DNA from: Pseudomonadota bacterium
GTDB lineage: Bacteria > Pseudomonadota > Gammaproteobacteria > Burkholderiales > Burkholderiaceae_C
NCBI GenBank assembly: GCA_020161775.1
Contig: JAIUOW010000004.1
Location: 219,081 to 283,080, forward strand
Direction of reading: 5' to 3'
DNA length: 64,000 nucleotides
The notes beneath the pieces are model-generated. The model was not told the origin of the DNA. It worked only from the letters and a program-made list of their open reading frames with translations, and ran no database searches. A program made the translations under genes and the position numbers. Positions 42,982-52,030 of the stretch are shown piece by piece. Numbering within the stretch: position 1 is the first letter of the stretch; each line of letters starts with the position of its first letter.

Positions 42982-44376
42982 ATGGACCTGGACCCCCTGC
43001 TGCTGTCGCGCATCCAGTTTGCCGCCAACATCAGCTTTCACATCCTGTTTCCCACGATCAACATCGCGCTGTGCTGGTTCCTGGTGTACTTCCGCCTGCG
43101 CCATGGCGCCGCCAAAGGCACGCCGGCCGCGCAGGCCTGGGAAGAAGCCTATTACCTGTGGACCAAGATCTTCGCGCTGAGCTTTGCGCTGGGCGTGGTG
43201 TCGGGCATCACCATGAGCTTCCAGTTCGGCACCAACTGGCCCGGCTTCATGGAAAAGGCCGGCAACATTGCCGGCCCGCTGCTGGGCTATGAGGTGCTGA
43301 CGGCCTTCTTCCTGGAAGCCACCTTCCTGGGCATCATGCTGTTTGGCCGCGGCCGCGTGTCCGACCGCGTGCACCTGCTGGCCACGCTGATGGTGGCCGC
43401 GGGCACCACGCTGTCGGCCTTCTGGATATTGAGCCTCAACTCATGGATGCAGACGCCGGCGGGCTACAAGATCATTGACGGTGTGATGCATGCCGACAGC
43501 TGGTGGGCCATCGTGTTCAACCCGTCATTCCCCTACCGGCTGGCGCACAAGCTGCTGGCCTCCACGCTGACGGCGGCCTTCCTGATCGCGGGCCTGTCGG
43601 CGTGGCAGCTCCTGCGCAGGACGGCCAACGCCGGCACGCACCGCGCGCTGCACACCGCCGTGGTGGCGGCGGCAGTGGCCATTCCCCTGCAGATCCTGGC
43701 CGGCGACATGCATGGCCTGAACACGCTGCAGCACCAGCCCGCCAAGATCGCCGCGATCGAAGGCATCTGGCACACCGAAAAGGGCGCGCCGCTCACGCTG
43801 TTTGGCTGGCCCAATGAAAAGGAAGCCCGCACCGACTACGCGATCCAGGTGCCCAAGCTGGCCAGCCTGGTGCTGGCGCATGACATCGACGCCGAAATCA
43901 AGGGGCTCAATGAATTCCCCGGCGCGCATCCGCCGGTGGCGCCGGTGTTCTGGAGCTTTCGCATCATGGTGGGCATGGGCCTGCTGATGCTGGCGGTGTC
44001 ATGGTGGGGCGCGTGGACGCTGTGGCGCCACCGCAAGGGCAGCGCGACGGCGGGCCTGGTGTTCTCTGCCTGGCAACTGCGCCTGCTGGCGGGCATGACG
44101 TTCTCGGGCTGGGTGGCCACGCTGGCGGGCTGGTACGTCACTGAAATCGGCCGCCAGCCCTTCCTGGTGTATGGCGTGCTGCGCACCGCCGACCTGGTGG
44201 CGCCGCATTCGGGCGGCATGGTGCTGGCCACGCTGCTGGCCTACCTGGCGGTGTATGCCTTCCTGCTGGTGTCGTACGTGCTGGTGCTGATGTACATGGC
44301 ACGCCATCCCGCCATGCCCACGCCCGAAACACCCCAAAGCCCCAAGGCCGCCACGCCCATTGGCGGTCCGGCCTGA
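42982..44376 (+). CDS. cydA: Cytochrome bd-type quinol oxidase subunit I (CydA, cyanide-insensitive CioA type)
   Basis: A 464-residue membrane protein with about nine helices. It oxidises quinol and reduces O2 using haems b558, b595 and d. SRIQFAANISFHILFP puts the haem-ligand His at residue 20; the WxxxEIGRQP motif appears as GWYVTEIGRQPF. It is shorter than E. coli CydA (522) because the Q-loop is short, as in CioA-type oxidases that often resist cyanide. It starts 3 bases after the regulator and is followed by cydB. No small cydX-like gene is visible after cydB. Confidence 0.95.
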   Translation: MDLDPLLLSRIQFAANISFHILFPTINIALCWFLVYFRLRHGAAKGTPAAQAWEEAYYLWTKIFALSFALGVVSGITMSFQFGTNWPGFMEKAGNIAGPLLGYEVLTAFFLEATFLGIMLFGRGRVSDRVHLLATLMVAAGTTLSAFWILSLNSWMQTPAGYKIIDGVMHADSWWAIVFNPSFPYRLAHKLLASTLTAAFLIAGLSAWQLLRRTANAGTHRALHTAVVAAAVAIPLQILAGDMHGLNTLQHQPAKIAAIEGIWHTEKGAPLTLFGWPNEKEARTDYAIQVPKLASLVLAHDIDAEIKGLNEFPGAHPPVAPVFWSFRIMVGMGLLMLAVSWWGAWTLWRHRKGSATAGLVFSAWQLRLLAGMTFSGWVATLAGWYVTEIGRQPFLVYGVLRTADLVAPHSGGMVLATLLAYLAVYAFLLVSYVLVLMYMARHPAMPTPETPQSPKAATPIGGPA

Positions 44377-44392
44377 GCGCAGGAGAACACGC

Positions 44393-45412
44393 ATGAGCTT
44401 CAACGACATCCTGCCCCTCATCTTCATGGCCGTAATGGGCCTGGCGCTTTTGGCCTATGTGGTACTGGACGGCTACGACCTGGGCGTGGGCATCCTGCTG
44501 CCTTTTGCCACCGACGCGGAAAAGGACATCATGGTCTCCAGCATCGGCCCATTCTGGGACGCCAACGAAACCTGGCTGGTGCTGGGCATCGGCGTGCTGC
44601 TGGTTGCCTTCCCCAAGGCGCACGGCCTGGTGCTGCAGGCGCTGTACCTGCCGGTGGCGGTGATGCTGATCGGCCTGACGTTGCGCGGCGTGTCGTTTGA
44701 CTTCCGCGTGAAGGCGCGCGCCGAGCGCAAGGCGCTGTGGAACGGCCTGTTCGCGCTGGGCTCGCTGCTGGCCGCCATGGCGCAAGGCTGGATGCTGGGC
44801 GCCTGGCTCACCGGCTTTGACAACAGCCTGTGGCCGCTGCTGTTCACCGCCGGCATTGCGCTCACGCTGCCCACCGCCTACGCGATGCTGGGCGCGGGCT
44901 GGCTCATCATGAAGACATGGGACGCGCTGCAACTGAAGGCCGTGGGCTGGGCCCGCGCGGTGATATTGCCCATGGGCGTGGCGCTGGTGGGCATCTCGCT
45001 GGCCACGCCCATGATCAGCCCCACGGTGTTTGACAAGTGGTTCAGCATGCCGGAGTTCATTGGCCTGCTGCCCATCCCGGTGGCCTGCGCGGCCGCCTTC
45101 TACGCGGCGTTCCATGTCATCAGCAAGCCAAAGGTGGTGGCCGCGGGCTATGGCTGGGTGGTGTTTGCCAGCACCGTGCTGCTGTTCGTGCTGGCCTTCT
45201 TCGGGCTGGCGTACAGCATCTACCCCTACATCGTGATCGACAAGCTCACCGTCTGGCAGGCTGCCAGCGCGCATGAGTCGCTGGTGGTGATCTTCGTAGG
45301 CACTGCCATCACGCTGCCGGTGATCGTGGTGTACACGATCTTCATGTACCGGGTGTTCTGGGGGCGGGCGAGTGTGTTGAGCTACGTGGCGCCGGTCGCC
45401 AGGGACAGCTGA
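44393..45412 (+). CDS. cydB: Cytochrome bd-type quinol oxidase subunit II (CydB/CioB type)
   Basis: A 339-residue membrane protein with about eight helices. LPLIFMAVMGLALLAYVVLDGYDLGVGILLPF is the conserved first segment with the DGYDLG motif, and GPFWDANETWLVLGIGVLLVAFP the second. It forms the CydB half of the bd oxidase heterodimer in the inner membrane. The ATG at 44393 is preceded by CAGGAG; the upstream frame overlaps the cydA stop and is not used. Confidence 0.96.
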   Translation: MSFNDILPLIFMAVMGLALLAYVVLDGYDLGVGILLPFATDAEKDIMVSSIGPFWDANETWLVLGIGVLLVAFPKAHGLVLQALYLPVAVMLIGLTLRGVSFDFRVKARAERKALWNGLFALGSLLAAMAQGWMLGAWLTGFDNSLWPLLFTAGIALTLPTAYAMLGAGWLIMKTWDALQLKAVGWARAVILPMGVALVGISLATPMISPTVFDKWFSMPEFIGLLPIPVACAAAFYAAFHVISKPKVVAAGYGWVVFASTVLLFVLAFFGLAYSIYPYIVIDKLTVWQAASAHESLVVIFVGTAITLPVIVVYTIFMYRVFWGRASVLSYVAPVARDS

Positions 45413-45445
45413 GCCGGCACGCGGCATTGGCTATGATTCGCGCCG

Positions 45446-45949
45446 ATGTTCCGCCTGACCGCCTTCACCCTCCTGTCGCTGTGGATGGCCACGGCCCACG
45501 CCGACATCCCCGCCGCCTACCAGCCGCTGGTGCCGCAACCCGCGTTCAGCTTCACCCAACGGCTGTTTGACCTGACGCCGGCGTTCGAGCAGGCGCGGGC
45601 ACAGAACAAGCCGGTGTTTGTGTACCTGGGCGCGTCCGACTGCCCGCCGTGCGTGGACTACACGAAATTCCTGGCGCGCCAGCGCGATGCGCTCAAGCCC
45701 GCTTTTGATGGTGTGGTGCTGGTGGATCTGCGCACCTGGCTGCGCGGGCCGTCCGTCAAGCTGGCGCTGGATGGCAAGGAATACACGGTGGCGCAGTTCA
45801 AGACCATGGTGGGCGACCAGAACCCGGGCTTTTCCTATCCGTGGTTCTGGCTGCTGGCGCCCAACGGGCGGCAGCTGAAGCAGTTGCCTTATGGCATGGA
45901 TGCCTACATGACCGTGGCAGGGCACACGCGGCTGCTCAATCAGCCGTAG
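45446..45949 (+). CDS. Thioredoxin-like periplasmic protein (CPPC motif)
   Basis: A 167-residue protein with a Sec signal peptide (MFRLTAFTLLSLWMATAHA) and a thioredoxin-fold core. KPVFVYLGASDCPPC places the redox pair at Cys66 and Cys69 with a CPPC spacing. FWLLAPNGRQLKQLPYG is the strand after the cis-proline region. It is probably a periplasmic thiol oxidoreductase. It lies 33 bases after cydB on the same strand and might help assembly of the oxidase or cytochromes; that link is only positional. Confidence 0.88.
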   Translation: MFRLTAFTLLSLWMATAHADIPAAYQPLVPQPAFSFTQRLFDLTPAFEQARAQNKPVFVYLGASDCPPCVDYTKFLARQRDALKPAFDGVVLVDLRTWLRGPSVKLALDGKEYTVAQFKTMVGDQNPGFSYPWFWLLAPNGRQLKQLPYGMDAYMTVAGHTRLLNQP

Positions 45950-45955
45950 CGGTCT

Positions 45956-46915
45956 TCAGCGCAGCCGCGCCTTGGCCTCTTCGTATTCGCGCTTCAGGCG
46001 CGCCACCAGGTCGGCGGTGCTGGTCACTTCGGTCACGGCGCCAATGCCCTGGCCGCAGCCCCAGATGTCCTTCCAGGCCTTGGCCTTGCTGCCGTCGCCG
46101 GAGGCGAAGTTCATGGTCTTCACATCGCCTTCGGGCAGGTTGTCCGGGTCCATGCCGGCGGCCACGATGCTGGGGCGCAGGTAGTTGCCGTGCACGCCGG
46201 TAAACAGGCTGGAATACACGATGTCGTCGCTGTTGCCGTCCACGATGGCCTGCTTGTAGGCGTCGCTGGCGCGGGCCTCGTGCGTGGCGATGAAGGCCGA
46301 GCCGATGTAGGCAAAGTCGGCGCCCATGGCCTGCGCGGCCAGCACGGCGCCGCCGGTGGCGATGGAGCCGCTCAGGGCCAGCGGGCCGTCAAACCACTGG
46401 CGAATTTCCTGCACCAGCGCAAACGGGCTCTTGACGCCCGCGTGGCCACCGGCACCCGCGGCCACGGCGATCAGGCCGTCCGCGCCCTTTTCAATCGCCT
46501 TCTTGGCAAACATGTTGTTGATGATGTCGTGCAGCACCACGCCGCCATAGCTGTGGATCGCGTCGTTCACGTCAGTGCGCGCGCCCAGGCTGGTGATGAT
46601 GACCGGCACCTTGTATTTCACGACCATTTCCATGTCGTGTTCCAGGCGGTCATTGCTCTTGTGCACGATCTGGTTGATGGCAAACGGCGCGGCGGGCTTG
46701 TCAGGGTTGGCCTTGTTGTAGGCGGCCAGCGTCTCGGTGATCTCGGCCAGCCATTCGTCCAGCTGCGAGGCCGGGCGTGCGTTCAGCGCGGGCATGGCGC
46801 CGATGATGCCGGCCTTGCACTGCTCGATCACGAGCTTGGGGTTGCTGATGATGAACAGCGGCGAGCCGATGATGGGCAGCGGCAGGTTCTGCAGGGTCTT
46901 GGGCAGCTTGGACAT
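45956..46915 (-). CDS. Nitronate monooxygenase family protein (FMN TIM barrel)
   Basis: A 319-residue flavoprotein of the 2-nitropropane dioxygenase-like superfamily. LPIIGSPLFIIS is the first strand, VAAGAGGHAG the phosphate/FMN loop with the conserved His, and LSGSIATGGAVLAAQAMGADFAYIGSAFIATHEA the C-terminal FMN-binding strand. Members oxidise alkyl nitronates or act as NADH:quinone reductases, and many have unknown substrates. It is convergent with the thioredoxin-like gene 6 bases away and is separated from the acyl-CoA dehydrogenase by a palindromic repeat. Confidence 0.92.
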   Translation of the reverse strand: MSKLPKTLQNLPLPIIGSPLFIISNPKLVIEQCKAGIIGAMPALNARPASQLDEWLAEITETLAAYNKANPDKPAAPFAINQIVHKSNDRLEHDMEMVVKYKVPVIITSLGARTDVNDAIHSYGGVVLHDIINNMFAKKAIEKGADGLIAVAAGAGGHAGVKSPFALVQEIRQWFDGPLALSGSIATGGAVLAAQAMGADFAYIGSAFIATHEARASDAYKQAIVDGNSDDIVYSSLFTGVHGNYLRPSIVAAGMDPDNLPEGDVKTMNFASGDGSKAKAWKDIWGCGQGIGAVTEVTSTADLVARLKREYEEAKARLR

Positions 46916-46934
46916 GTCTTCACTCCGTCAGGTT

Positions 46935-46996
46935 GTCATCCCGGGCTTGACCCGGGATCCACGCAGGCATGGATGCCGGATCAAGTCCGGCATGAC
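46935..46996. repeat. 62-bp imperfect palindromic intergenic repeat
   Basis: The left arm opens GTCATCCCGGGCTTGACC and the right arm closes GATCAAGTCCGGCATGAC; over 27 bases each arm is largely complementary to the other, with TCCA/TGGA flanking a short centre. Sequences of this type recur between genes in many proteobacteria. It lies between a dehydrogenase gene and the nitronate monooxygenase gene on the same strand. Confidence 0.85.
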
Positions 46997-47008
46997 TGGG
47001 TTTGTTGT

Positions 47009-48796
47009 TCAGAAAGCTTCAAGGGCCAGCGCGGTCACGCTGTCGGCGCCTTCCACGATGCTGTCGCGGATGCCGGGCGCCTTGGCCAGAATATGGTCCG
47101 CATAGAAGCGCGCGGTTGTCACCTTGGCGTCCATGAAGGCCTTTTCCTCGCCCTGGGCTGACAGTTCCTCGGCCACCAGCAGCGCGCGCGCCAGCTGCCA
47201 GCCGGCCACCAGGTTGCCCGCGAGCATGAGGTAAGGCACGCTGCCCGCGAACACGGCGTTGGGGCTGGCCTTCGTATTGCCGGCCACAAAGTCCACCACG
47301 TCCACAAAGGCTTCGCGCGCGGCCTTCAGGCGTTTGCCCACGGCCTGCGCCTGGGCGCTGCCCTTGGCAAGCTCAGTCTCGGTGGCCTCGATCTGCTTCG
47401 CAATGGCCTTGGCCGTCTGGCCACCGTCGCGGGCCGTCTTGCGGCCCACCAGGTCGTTGGCCTGGATGGCGGTCGTGCCTTCGTAGATGGTCAGGATCTT
47501 GGCGTCGCGGTAGTACTGGGCTGCGCCGGTTTCTTCAATGAAGCCCATGCCGCCATGCACCTGCACGCCCAGGGAAGTGACCTCCAGGCTCATCTCGGTG
47601 CTGTAGCCCTTGACCAGCGGCACCATGAACTCATAAAACGCGGCGTTCTGCTTGCGCACGTCGGCGTCGGGGTGATGGTGCGCGGCGTCATACGCTGCGG
47701 CGGCCACCGATGCCATGGCGCGACAACCTTCGGTGTAGGCGCGCATGGTCATCAGCATGCGCTTCACATCGGGGTGATGGATGATGGGCGCGCTGGCGTT
47801 GACGCTGCCGTCCACCGGGCGGCTTTGCACGCGGTCTTTGGCGTACTGCACGGCCTTCTGGTAGGCGCGCTCGGCCACCGCGATGCCCTGCACACCCACG
47901 GCGTAGCGCGCGGCGTTCATCATGATGAACATGTACTCAAGGCCCCGGTTTTCCTGGCCCACCAGGTAACCCACAGCGCCGCCGTTGTCGCCGTATTGCA
48001 ATACTGCGGTAGGCGACGCCTTGATGCCCATCTTGTGCTCGATGCTCACGCAGTGCACGTCGTTGCGCGCGCCGAGCGAGCCGTCCTTGTTCACCATGAA
48101 CTTCGGCACGACAAACAGGCTGATGCCCTTCACGCCCTCGGGCGCGCCCTGCACGCGGGCCAGCACCAGGTGGACGATGTTGTCCGCCATGTCGTGCTCG
48201 CCATAGGTGATGAAGATCTTGGTGCCAAAGATCTTGTACGTGCCGTCCGGCTGCGGCTCGGCGCGCGTGCGCACCAGCGCCAGGTCGCTGCCGGCCTGGG
48301 GCTCGGTCAGGTTCATGGTGCCGGTCCACTGGCCGCTGACCAGCTTTTCCAGGTACGTTGCCTTCAGCTCGTCGCTGCCGGCGGTCAGCAGCGCCTCGAT
48401 GGCGCCGTCGCTGAGCAACGGGCACAGCGCAAAACTCATGTTGGCCGAATTGAGCATTTCACCGCATGCCGCGCCAATGGTCTTGGGCAAGCCCTGGCCG
48501 CCAAAGTCCACCGGGTGCTGCAGGCCCTGCCAGCCACCTTCTGCATACTGCTTGAACGCCGCCTTGAAGCCCGGCGTGGTGGTAACCACACCGTCCTTGA
48601 ATGACGACGGATTGCGGTCACCGTCCCAGTTCAGCGGGGCAATCACGCCCTCGTTGAGCTTGGCGCATTCCTCGAGCACGGCTTGCGCCGTGTCGAAGCC
48701 GGCCTCTTCAAACGCAGGTATCTGCGCAATCTGGTCAATATTGGCCAGGTGCTTGATGTTGAAGAGCATGTCCTTCAACGGGGCGGTGTAGCTCAT
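47009..48796 (-). CDS. Acyl-CoA dehydrogenase (long form with C-terminal extension)
   Basis: A 595-residue acyl-CoA dehydrogenase. MNLTEPQAGSDLALVRTRAEPQ is the FAD signature, GVQVHGGMGFIEETGAAQYYRDAKI the second signature, and LTIYEGTTAIQANDLVGRK carries the catalytic Glu. The C-terminal extension of about 150 residues is the same type as in the protein at 28494, which is a paralogue. It is next to etfBA, which would take its electrons. Long-form enzymes of this group use straight-chain or aryl acyl-CoAs; the substrate is not fixed by sequence. Confidence 0.95.
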   Translation of the reverse strand: MSYTAPLKDMLFNIKHLANIDQIAQIPAFEEAGFDTAQAVLEECAKLNEGVIAPLNWDGDRNPSSFKDGVVTTTPGFKAAFKQYAEGGWQGLQHPVDFGGQGLPKTIGAACGEMLNSANMSFALCPLLSDGAIEALLTAGSDELKATYLEKLVSGQWTGTMNLTEPQAGSDLALVRTRAEPQPDGTYKIFGTKIFITYGEHDMADNIVHLVLARVQGAPEGVKGISLFVVPKFMVNKDGSLGARNDVHCVSIEHKMGIKASPTAVLQYGDNGGAVGYLVGQENRGLEYMFIMMNAARYAVGVQGIAVAERAYQKAVQYAKDRVQSRPVDGSVNASAPIIHHPDVKRMLMTMRAYTEGCRAMASVAAAAYDAAHHHPDADVRKQNAAFYEFMVPLVKGYSTEMSLEVTSLGVQVHGGMGFIEETGAAQYYRDAKILTIYEGTTAIQANDLVGRKTARDGGQTAKAIAKQIEATETELAKGSAQAQAVGKRLKAAREAFVDVVDFVAGNTKASPNAVFAGSVPYLMLAGNLVAGWQLARALLVAEELSAQGEEKAFMDAKVTTARFYADHILAKAPGIRDSIVEGADSVTALALEAF

Positions 48797-48818
48797 GGGT
48801 TTTGTCTCCGGTTTTGCC

Positions 48819-48898
48819 CCTTCCCCCGCTGGGGGAAGGTTGGGATGGGGGCTATCGCGCGCGTGCCCCCACCCCTGCCCTCCCCCATTGGGGGAGGG
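48819..48898. repeat. Compound inverted-repeat element between etfA and the acyl-CoA dehydrogenase
   Basis: Two GC-rich hairpins, CCTTCCCCC-GCT-GGGGGAAGG (48819-48839) and CCCTCCCCC-ATT-GGGGGAGGG (48878-48898), flank a middle region in which GATGGGGGC and GCCCCCACCCC can also pair. This three-stem form looks like a dispersed intergenic element and may stop or slow transcription out of etfBA. Confidence 0.75.
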
Positions 48899-48903
48899 AG
48901 CTT

Positions 48904-49836
48904 TTACAGTGCGTTGACCAGCTCGGGCACGGCCGTGAACAGGTCGGCTTCGAGGCCGTAATCGGCCACGCTGAAGATCGGCGCTTCAGGGTCCTTGTTG
49001 ATCGCCACGATCACTTTGGAATCCTTCATGCCGGCCAGGTGCTGGATGGCGCCCGAGATGCCCGCGGCCACATACAGCTGCGGCGCGACGATCTTGCCCG
49101 TCTGGCCCACCTGCCAGTCGTTGGGCGCGTAGCCTGCGTCCACCGCGGCGCGGCTGGCGCCCAGGGCGGCGCCCAGCTTGTCGGCCAGCGGCGTCATCAC
49201 CTCGTTGAACTTCTCGGCACTGCCCAGGGCCCGGCCGCCCGAGACGATGATCTTGGCCGCCGTCAGCTCAGGCCGCTCGCTCTTGGCGATTTCGTTGCCT
49301 TCAAAGGTGCTCTTGCCGCTGTCTGCTGCTGCACCTGCGGTTTCCACCGCGGCGCTGCCGCCGGTGGCTGCCGCCGGGTCAAAGCCCGTGGTGCGCACGG
49401 TGATGACCTTGGTCGCATCGGTGGCCTGCACCGTGGCGATGGCGTTGCCCGCATAGATGGGGCGCTCAAAGGTGTCGGCGCCCAGCACCTTGGTGATGTC
49501 GCTGACCTGGCCCACATCCAGCTTGGCCGCCACGCGCGGGGCCACGTTCTTGCCGCTGGCCGTGGCCGGAAACAGGATGTGGCTGTAATTCGAAGCGATG
49601 GCCAGCACCTGCGCCGCCACGTTCTCAGCCAGGCCGTGGCCCAGATGGGCGCCATCGGCGTGGATGACCTTGGCAACGCCCGCAATCTGCGCGGCGGCGG
49701 CGGCTGCCGCGCCGGCGTTGTGCCCGGCCACCAGCACATGGACGTCGCCGCCACAGGCCGCGGCTGCGGTCACGGTGTTCAGGGTGGCGCCCTTGATGGA
49801 CGCGTTGTCGTGTTCAGCAATAACCAGTGCAGCCAT
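48904..49836 (-). CDS. etfA: Electron transfer flavoprotein subunit alpha
   Basis: A 310-residue ETF alpha subunit. The C-terminal FAD domain has VSGGRALGS and, later, the conserved [47 protein letters not shown] that binds FAD. It accepts electrons from acyl-CoA dehydrogenases and passes them to ETF:ubiquinone oxidoreductase. It starts one base after the etfB stop, so the two are co-translated. The four dehydrogenase systems in this window are natural donors. Confidence 0.97.
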   Translation of the reverse strand: MAALVIAEHDNASIKGATLNTVTAAAACGGDVHVLVAGHNAGAAAAAAAQIAGVAKVIHADGAHLGHGLAENVAAQVLAIASNYSHILFPATASGKNVAPRVAAKLDVGQVSDITKVLGADTFERPIYAGNAIATVQATDATKVITVRTTGFDPAAATGGSAAVETAGAAADSGKSTFEGNEIAKSERPELTAAKIIVSGGRALGSAEKFNEVMTPLADKLGAALGASRAAVDAGYAPNDWQVGQTGKIVAPQLYVAAGISGAIQHLAGMKDSKVIVAINKDPEAPIFSVADYGLEADLFTAVPELVNAL

Positions 49837-50586
49837 TTAGATCACCTTCGCTTCAGTTTTCAGCTTGGCCACCAGGGTGGCGACGTCCGGCACCTTGATG
49901 CCGGCCTTGCGGCCCGCAGGCTCGCTGACCTTCAGGGTCTTGATGCGCGGGGCCACGTCCACGCCCAGTTCCTCGGGCTTGAGCGTGTCCAGTTGCTTTT
50001 TCTTGGCCTTCATGATGTTGGGCAGCGTCACATAGCGCGGCTCGTTCAGGCGCAGGTCAGTGGTGATCACCGCCGGCAGGCTCAAGGAAAGGGTTTCCAG
50101 GCCGCCGTCCACTTCACGCGTGACCCTGGCTTTGCCATCAGCGACCTCGACCTTGGATGCAAACGTGGCTTGCGGCAGGTCGGCCAGCGCGGCCAGCATC
50201 TGGCCCGTCTGGTTGCAGTCATCATCAATGGCCTGCTTGCCCAGGATCACCAGGCCCGGTTGCTCCTTGTCCACCAGGGCCTTGAGCAGCTTGGCCACGG
50301 CCAGGGGCTGCAGTTCTTCAGACGTTTCGACCAGGATGGCGCGGTCCGCGCCGATGGCCATGGCCGTGCGCAGGGTTTCCTGGCACTGCGTGACGCCGCA
50401 GGACACGGCGATGACTTCGGTGGCGACGCCTTTTTCCTTCAGGCGTACGGCTTCTTCCACCGCGATTTCGTCAAACGGGTTCATGCTCATCTTGACGTTG
50501 GCAATGTCCACCCCGCTGCCGTCCGATTTGACTCGGACTTTCACGTTGTAGTCCACCACGCGCTTGACTGGGACGAGGACCTTCAT
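49837..50586 (-). CDS. etfB: Electron transfer flavoprotein subunit beta
   Basis: A 249-residue ETF beta subunit. [19 protein letters not shown] opens the AMP-binding domain, [18 protein letters not shown] is the family signature, and [18 protein letters not shown] binds the nucleotide. It pairs with EtfA to carry electrons from acyl-CoA oxidation to the respiratory chain. It is the first gene of etfBA; its 312-bp upstream region, shared with a divergent TRAP gene, carries two palindromes at 50613 and 50699. Confidence 0.97.
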   Translation of the reverse strand: MKVLVPVKRVVDYNVKVRVKSDGSGVDIANVKMSMNPFDEIAVEEAVRLKEKGVATEVIAVSCGVTQCQETLRTAMAIGADRAILVETSEELQPLAVAKLLKALVDKEQPGLVILGKQAIDDDCNQTGQMLAALADLPQATFASKVEVADGKARVTREVDGGLETLSLSLPAVITTDLRLNEPRYVTLPNIMKAKKKQLDTLKPEELGVDVAPRIKTLKVSEPAGRKAGIKVPDVATLVAKLKTEAKVI

Positions 50587-50612
50587 GCTTGGCTGGCTCC
50601 AGAGTTGTTGAA

Positions 50613-50628
50613 TTGACGTTAACGTAAA
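50613..50628. promoter_or_regulatory. Palindrome TTGACGTTAACGTAAA before etfB
   Basis: A 16-bp near-perfect palindrome centred on ACGTTAACGT (50616-50625), 27 bp upstream of the etfB start. From memory, sites of this shape are reported for MerR-family LiuR repressors that control branched-chain acid and ETF genes, so an acyl-CoA-linked regulator is plausible; the regulator is not in the window. Confidence 0.5.
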
Positions 50629-50898
50629 CCTGACGATTCTATGCGGCGGTGCATCATCGAACTATCGGGGTGACGACAAGTAGGGGAATACAGAAAATAG
50701 AACGGTCGTTCTTTTTTGATTATAGGCCGCACACCCAGCGCCGTTAGGGGCAGTTGCCGAAATCAATGTCCGCCCCATGACAATTTGCCGACCGTGCGGT
50801 TGGTTAATTCGGGTAATTCATAGGACCACGTTGCACCACCCCGCCCTATAGTCACATTGGTTCAAAGATTCCAACCCCGCCGATTTGAGGAGCTCCCC
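50629..50898. other. Intergenic region between etfB and the TRAP operon
   Basis: The whole gap runs 50587-50898 (312 bp) without a credible gene. Apart from the two palindromes listed separately it is AT-richer than the surroundings, contains TATAGT near 50848 as a possible -10, and has a GAGGAG ribosome site at 50887-50892. No other repeat or RNA structure stands out. Confidence 0.6.
50699..50712. promoter_or_regulatory. Palindrome AGAACG-GT-CGTTCT in the etfB/dctP gap
   Basis: A 14-bp dyad with perfect 6-bp arms. Symmetry continues outward as AAAA/TTTT after one mismatch, giving about 24 bp in total. The form is typical of TetR-family operators, such as those of fatty-acid regulators; its place between two divergent units suggests a shared control point. 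Confidence 0.5.
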
Positions 50899-51924
50899 AT
50901 GCGCCGTTGCCTTATTGCCCTGGCCGCTGTTGCCGCCGCCACCGGATTCACCACCGCAGCCCAGGCCCAGACCGTGCTGACGGTCTCCAGCTGGCTGCCG
51001 CCCACCCACACGCTGAGCATGGCGCAAAAGGAATGGTGCGACCTGCTGGAAAAGAACACCACCGGCAAGATCAAGTGCAACATCCTGCCGCGCGGCGTGA
51101 GCCCTGCCCCCGGCACCATGGACGCCGTGAAGAACGGCCTGGCCGATGTGTCCTACACCGTGCATGGCTACACGCCGGGGCGCTTTGTGCTGACGCAGAT
51201 GGCCGAGGTCCCCTTCCTGGGCGACAAGGCCGAGCCGCTGTCGGTGGCCTTTCACCGCGTGGCCAGCAAGCACCCCGAATTTGACGCCGAGCACCAGAAG
51301 GCCGGCGTGAAGCCGCTGGCGTATTTCACCCACGGCCCCGGCATCGTGTTCAACACCAAGCGCCCCATCACCAGGCCCGACGACCTGCAGGGGCTGAAGT
51401 TCCGCGTGGGTGGCGGCATGGTCAATGAAATCTCCAAGGCGCTGGCCATGAACGTCACGCTCAAGCCGGCCCCGGACTCCTACGAGCTGCTGTCCACCGG
51501 CGTGATGGATGGCACGCTGTTCCCCGCTGAATCCACCGACTCGTTCAAGATCGACAAGATCATCAAGCACGCCACGGTGTTTCCCGGCGGGCTGTACAAC
51601 ACCAGCTTCGTGTTCATGATGAACCCGGCCAAATACGACAAGATGAGCGCCGACGAAAAGAAAGCCATCGACGCCGTGTCGGGTGAAGTGGCCGCGCGCA
51701 TCTTCGGCAAGGGCTGGGACCGCGTGGACGCTGCCGCCACCGAGAACATGAAGAAAAACGGCGTGGCCATCGTGCCGGCCAGCCCGGCGCTGATCAGCGA
51801 AGTGAAGATCCGCGTGAACAAGCTGGAGCGTGACTGGGCCGCCGCCGCCGAAGGCCGCGGACTGAAGAACGCCAGCGCCGTGCTGGCCGAGTTCCGCGCT
51901 GAAGCAGCCAAGCTGCAGAAGTAG
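50899..51924 (+). CDS. TRAP transporter substrate-binding protein (DctP family)
   Basis: A 341-residue periplasmic binding protein. A Sec signal peptide (MRRCLIALAAVAAATGFTTAAQA) is followed by VLTVSSWLPPTHTLS, and the conserved DLQGLKFRVGG carries the Arg that binds a substrate carboxylate, with SDSF-type EST/DSFK segments near it. It captures organic acids for the TRAP permease downstream. The ATG at 50899 has GAGGAG seven bases upstream and gives a proper signal peptide; an earlier frame start at 50857 does not. A repeat element separates it from the permease genes. Confidence 0.94.
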   Translation: MRRCLIALAAVAAATGFTTAAQAQTVLTVSSWLPPTHTLSMAQKEWCDLLEKNTTGKIKCNILPRGVSPAPGTMDAVKNGLADVSYTVHGYTPGRFVLTQMAEVPFLGDKAEPLSVAFHRVASKHPEFDAEHQKAGVKPLAYFTHGPGIVFNTKRPITRPDDLQGLKFRVGGGMVNEISKALAMNVTLKPAPDSYELLSTGVMDGTLFPAESTDSFKIDKIIKHATVFPGGLYNTSFVFMMNPAKYDKMSADEKKAIDAVSGEVAARIFGKGWDRVDAAATENMKKNGVAIVPASPALISEVKIRVNKLERDWAAAAEGRGLKNASAVLAEFRAEAAKLQK

Positions 51925-51927
51925 GTT

Positions 51928-52009
51928 CCCCCCGAAGCGCCTGCGGCGCCTCCCCCCAGGGGGCGCCACCAGCGGCCCGGCGCAGCCGGTTCCGCGGTGG
52001 CACTGGAAT
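51928..52009. repeat. Dispersed intergenic repeat, copy B
   Basis: About 82 bp between the TRAP binding-protein gene and its small permease gene, related along its length to the element at 26636-26718. The first hairpin is GAAGCGCC-TGC-GGCGCCTC, followed by CCCCC-CA-GGGGG and the shared AGCCGGTTCCGCGG block. As in copy A it follows a binding-protein gene, where it could raise binding-protein output relative to downstream genes. Confidence 0.8.
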
Positions 52010-52030
52010 GACATCGCGGAGACCTGAAGT

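Noticed and set aside
45413-45445. Possible cydX small subunit after cydB
   Set aside because: The 33-bp gap has no room for an open frame of the usual 35-40 residues, and the next gene is a thioredoxin-like protein.
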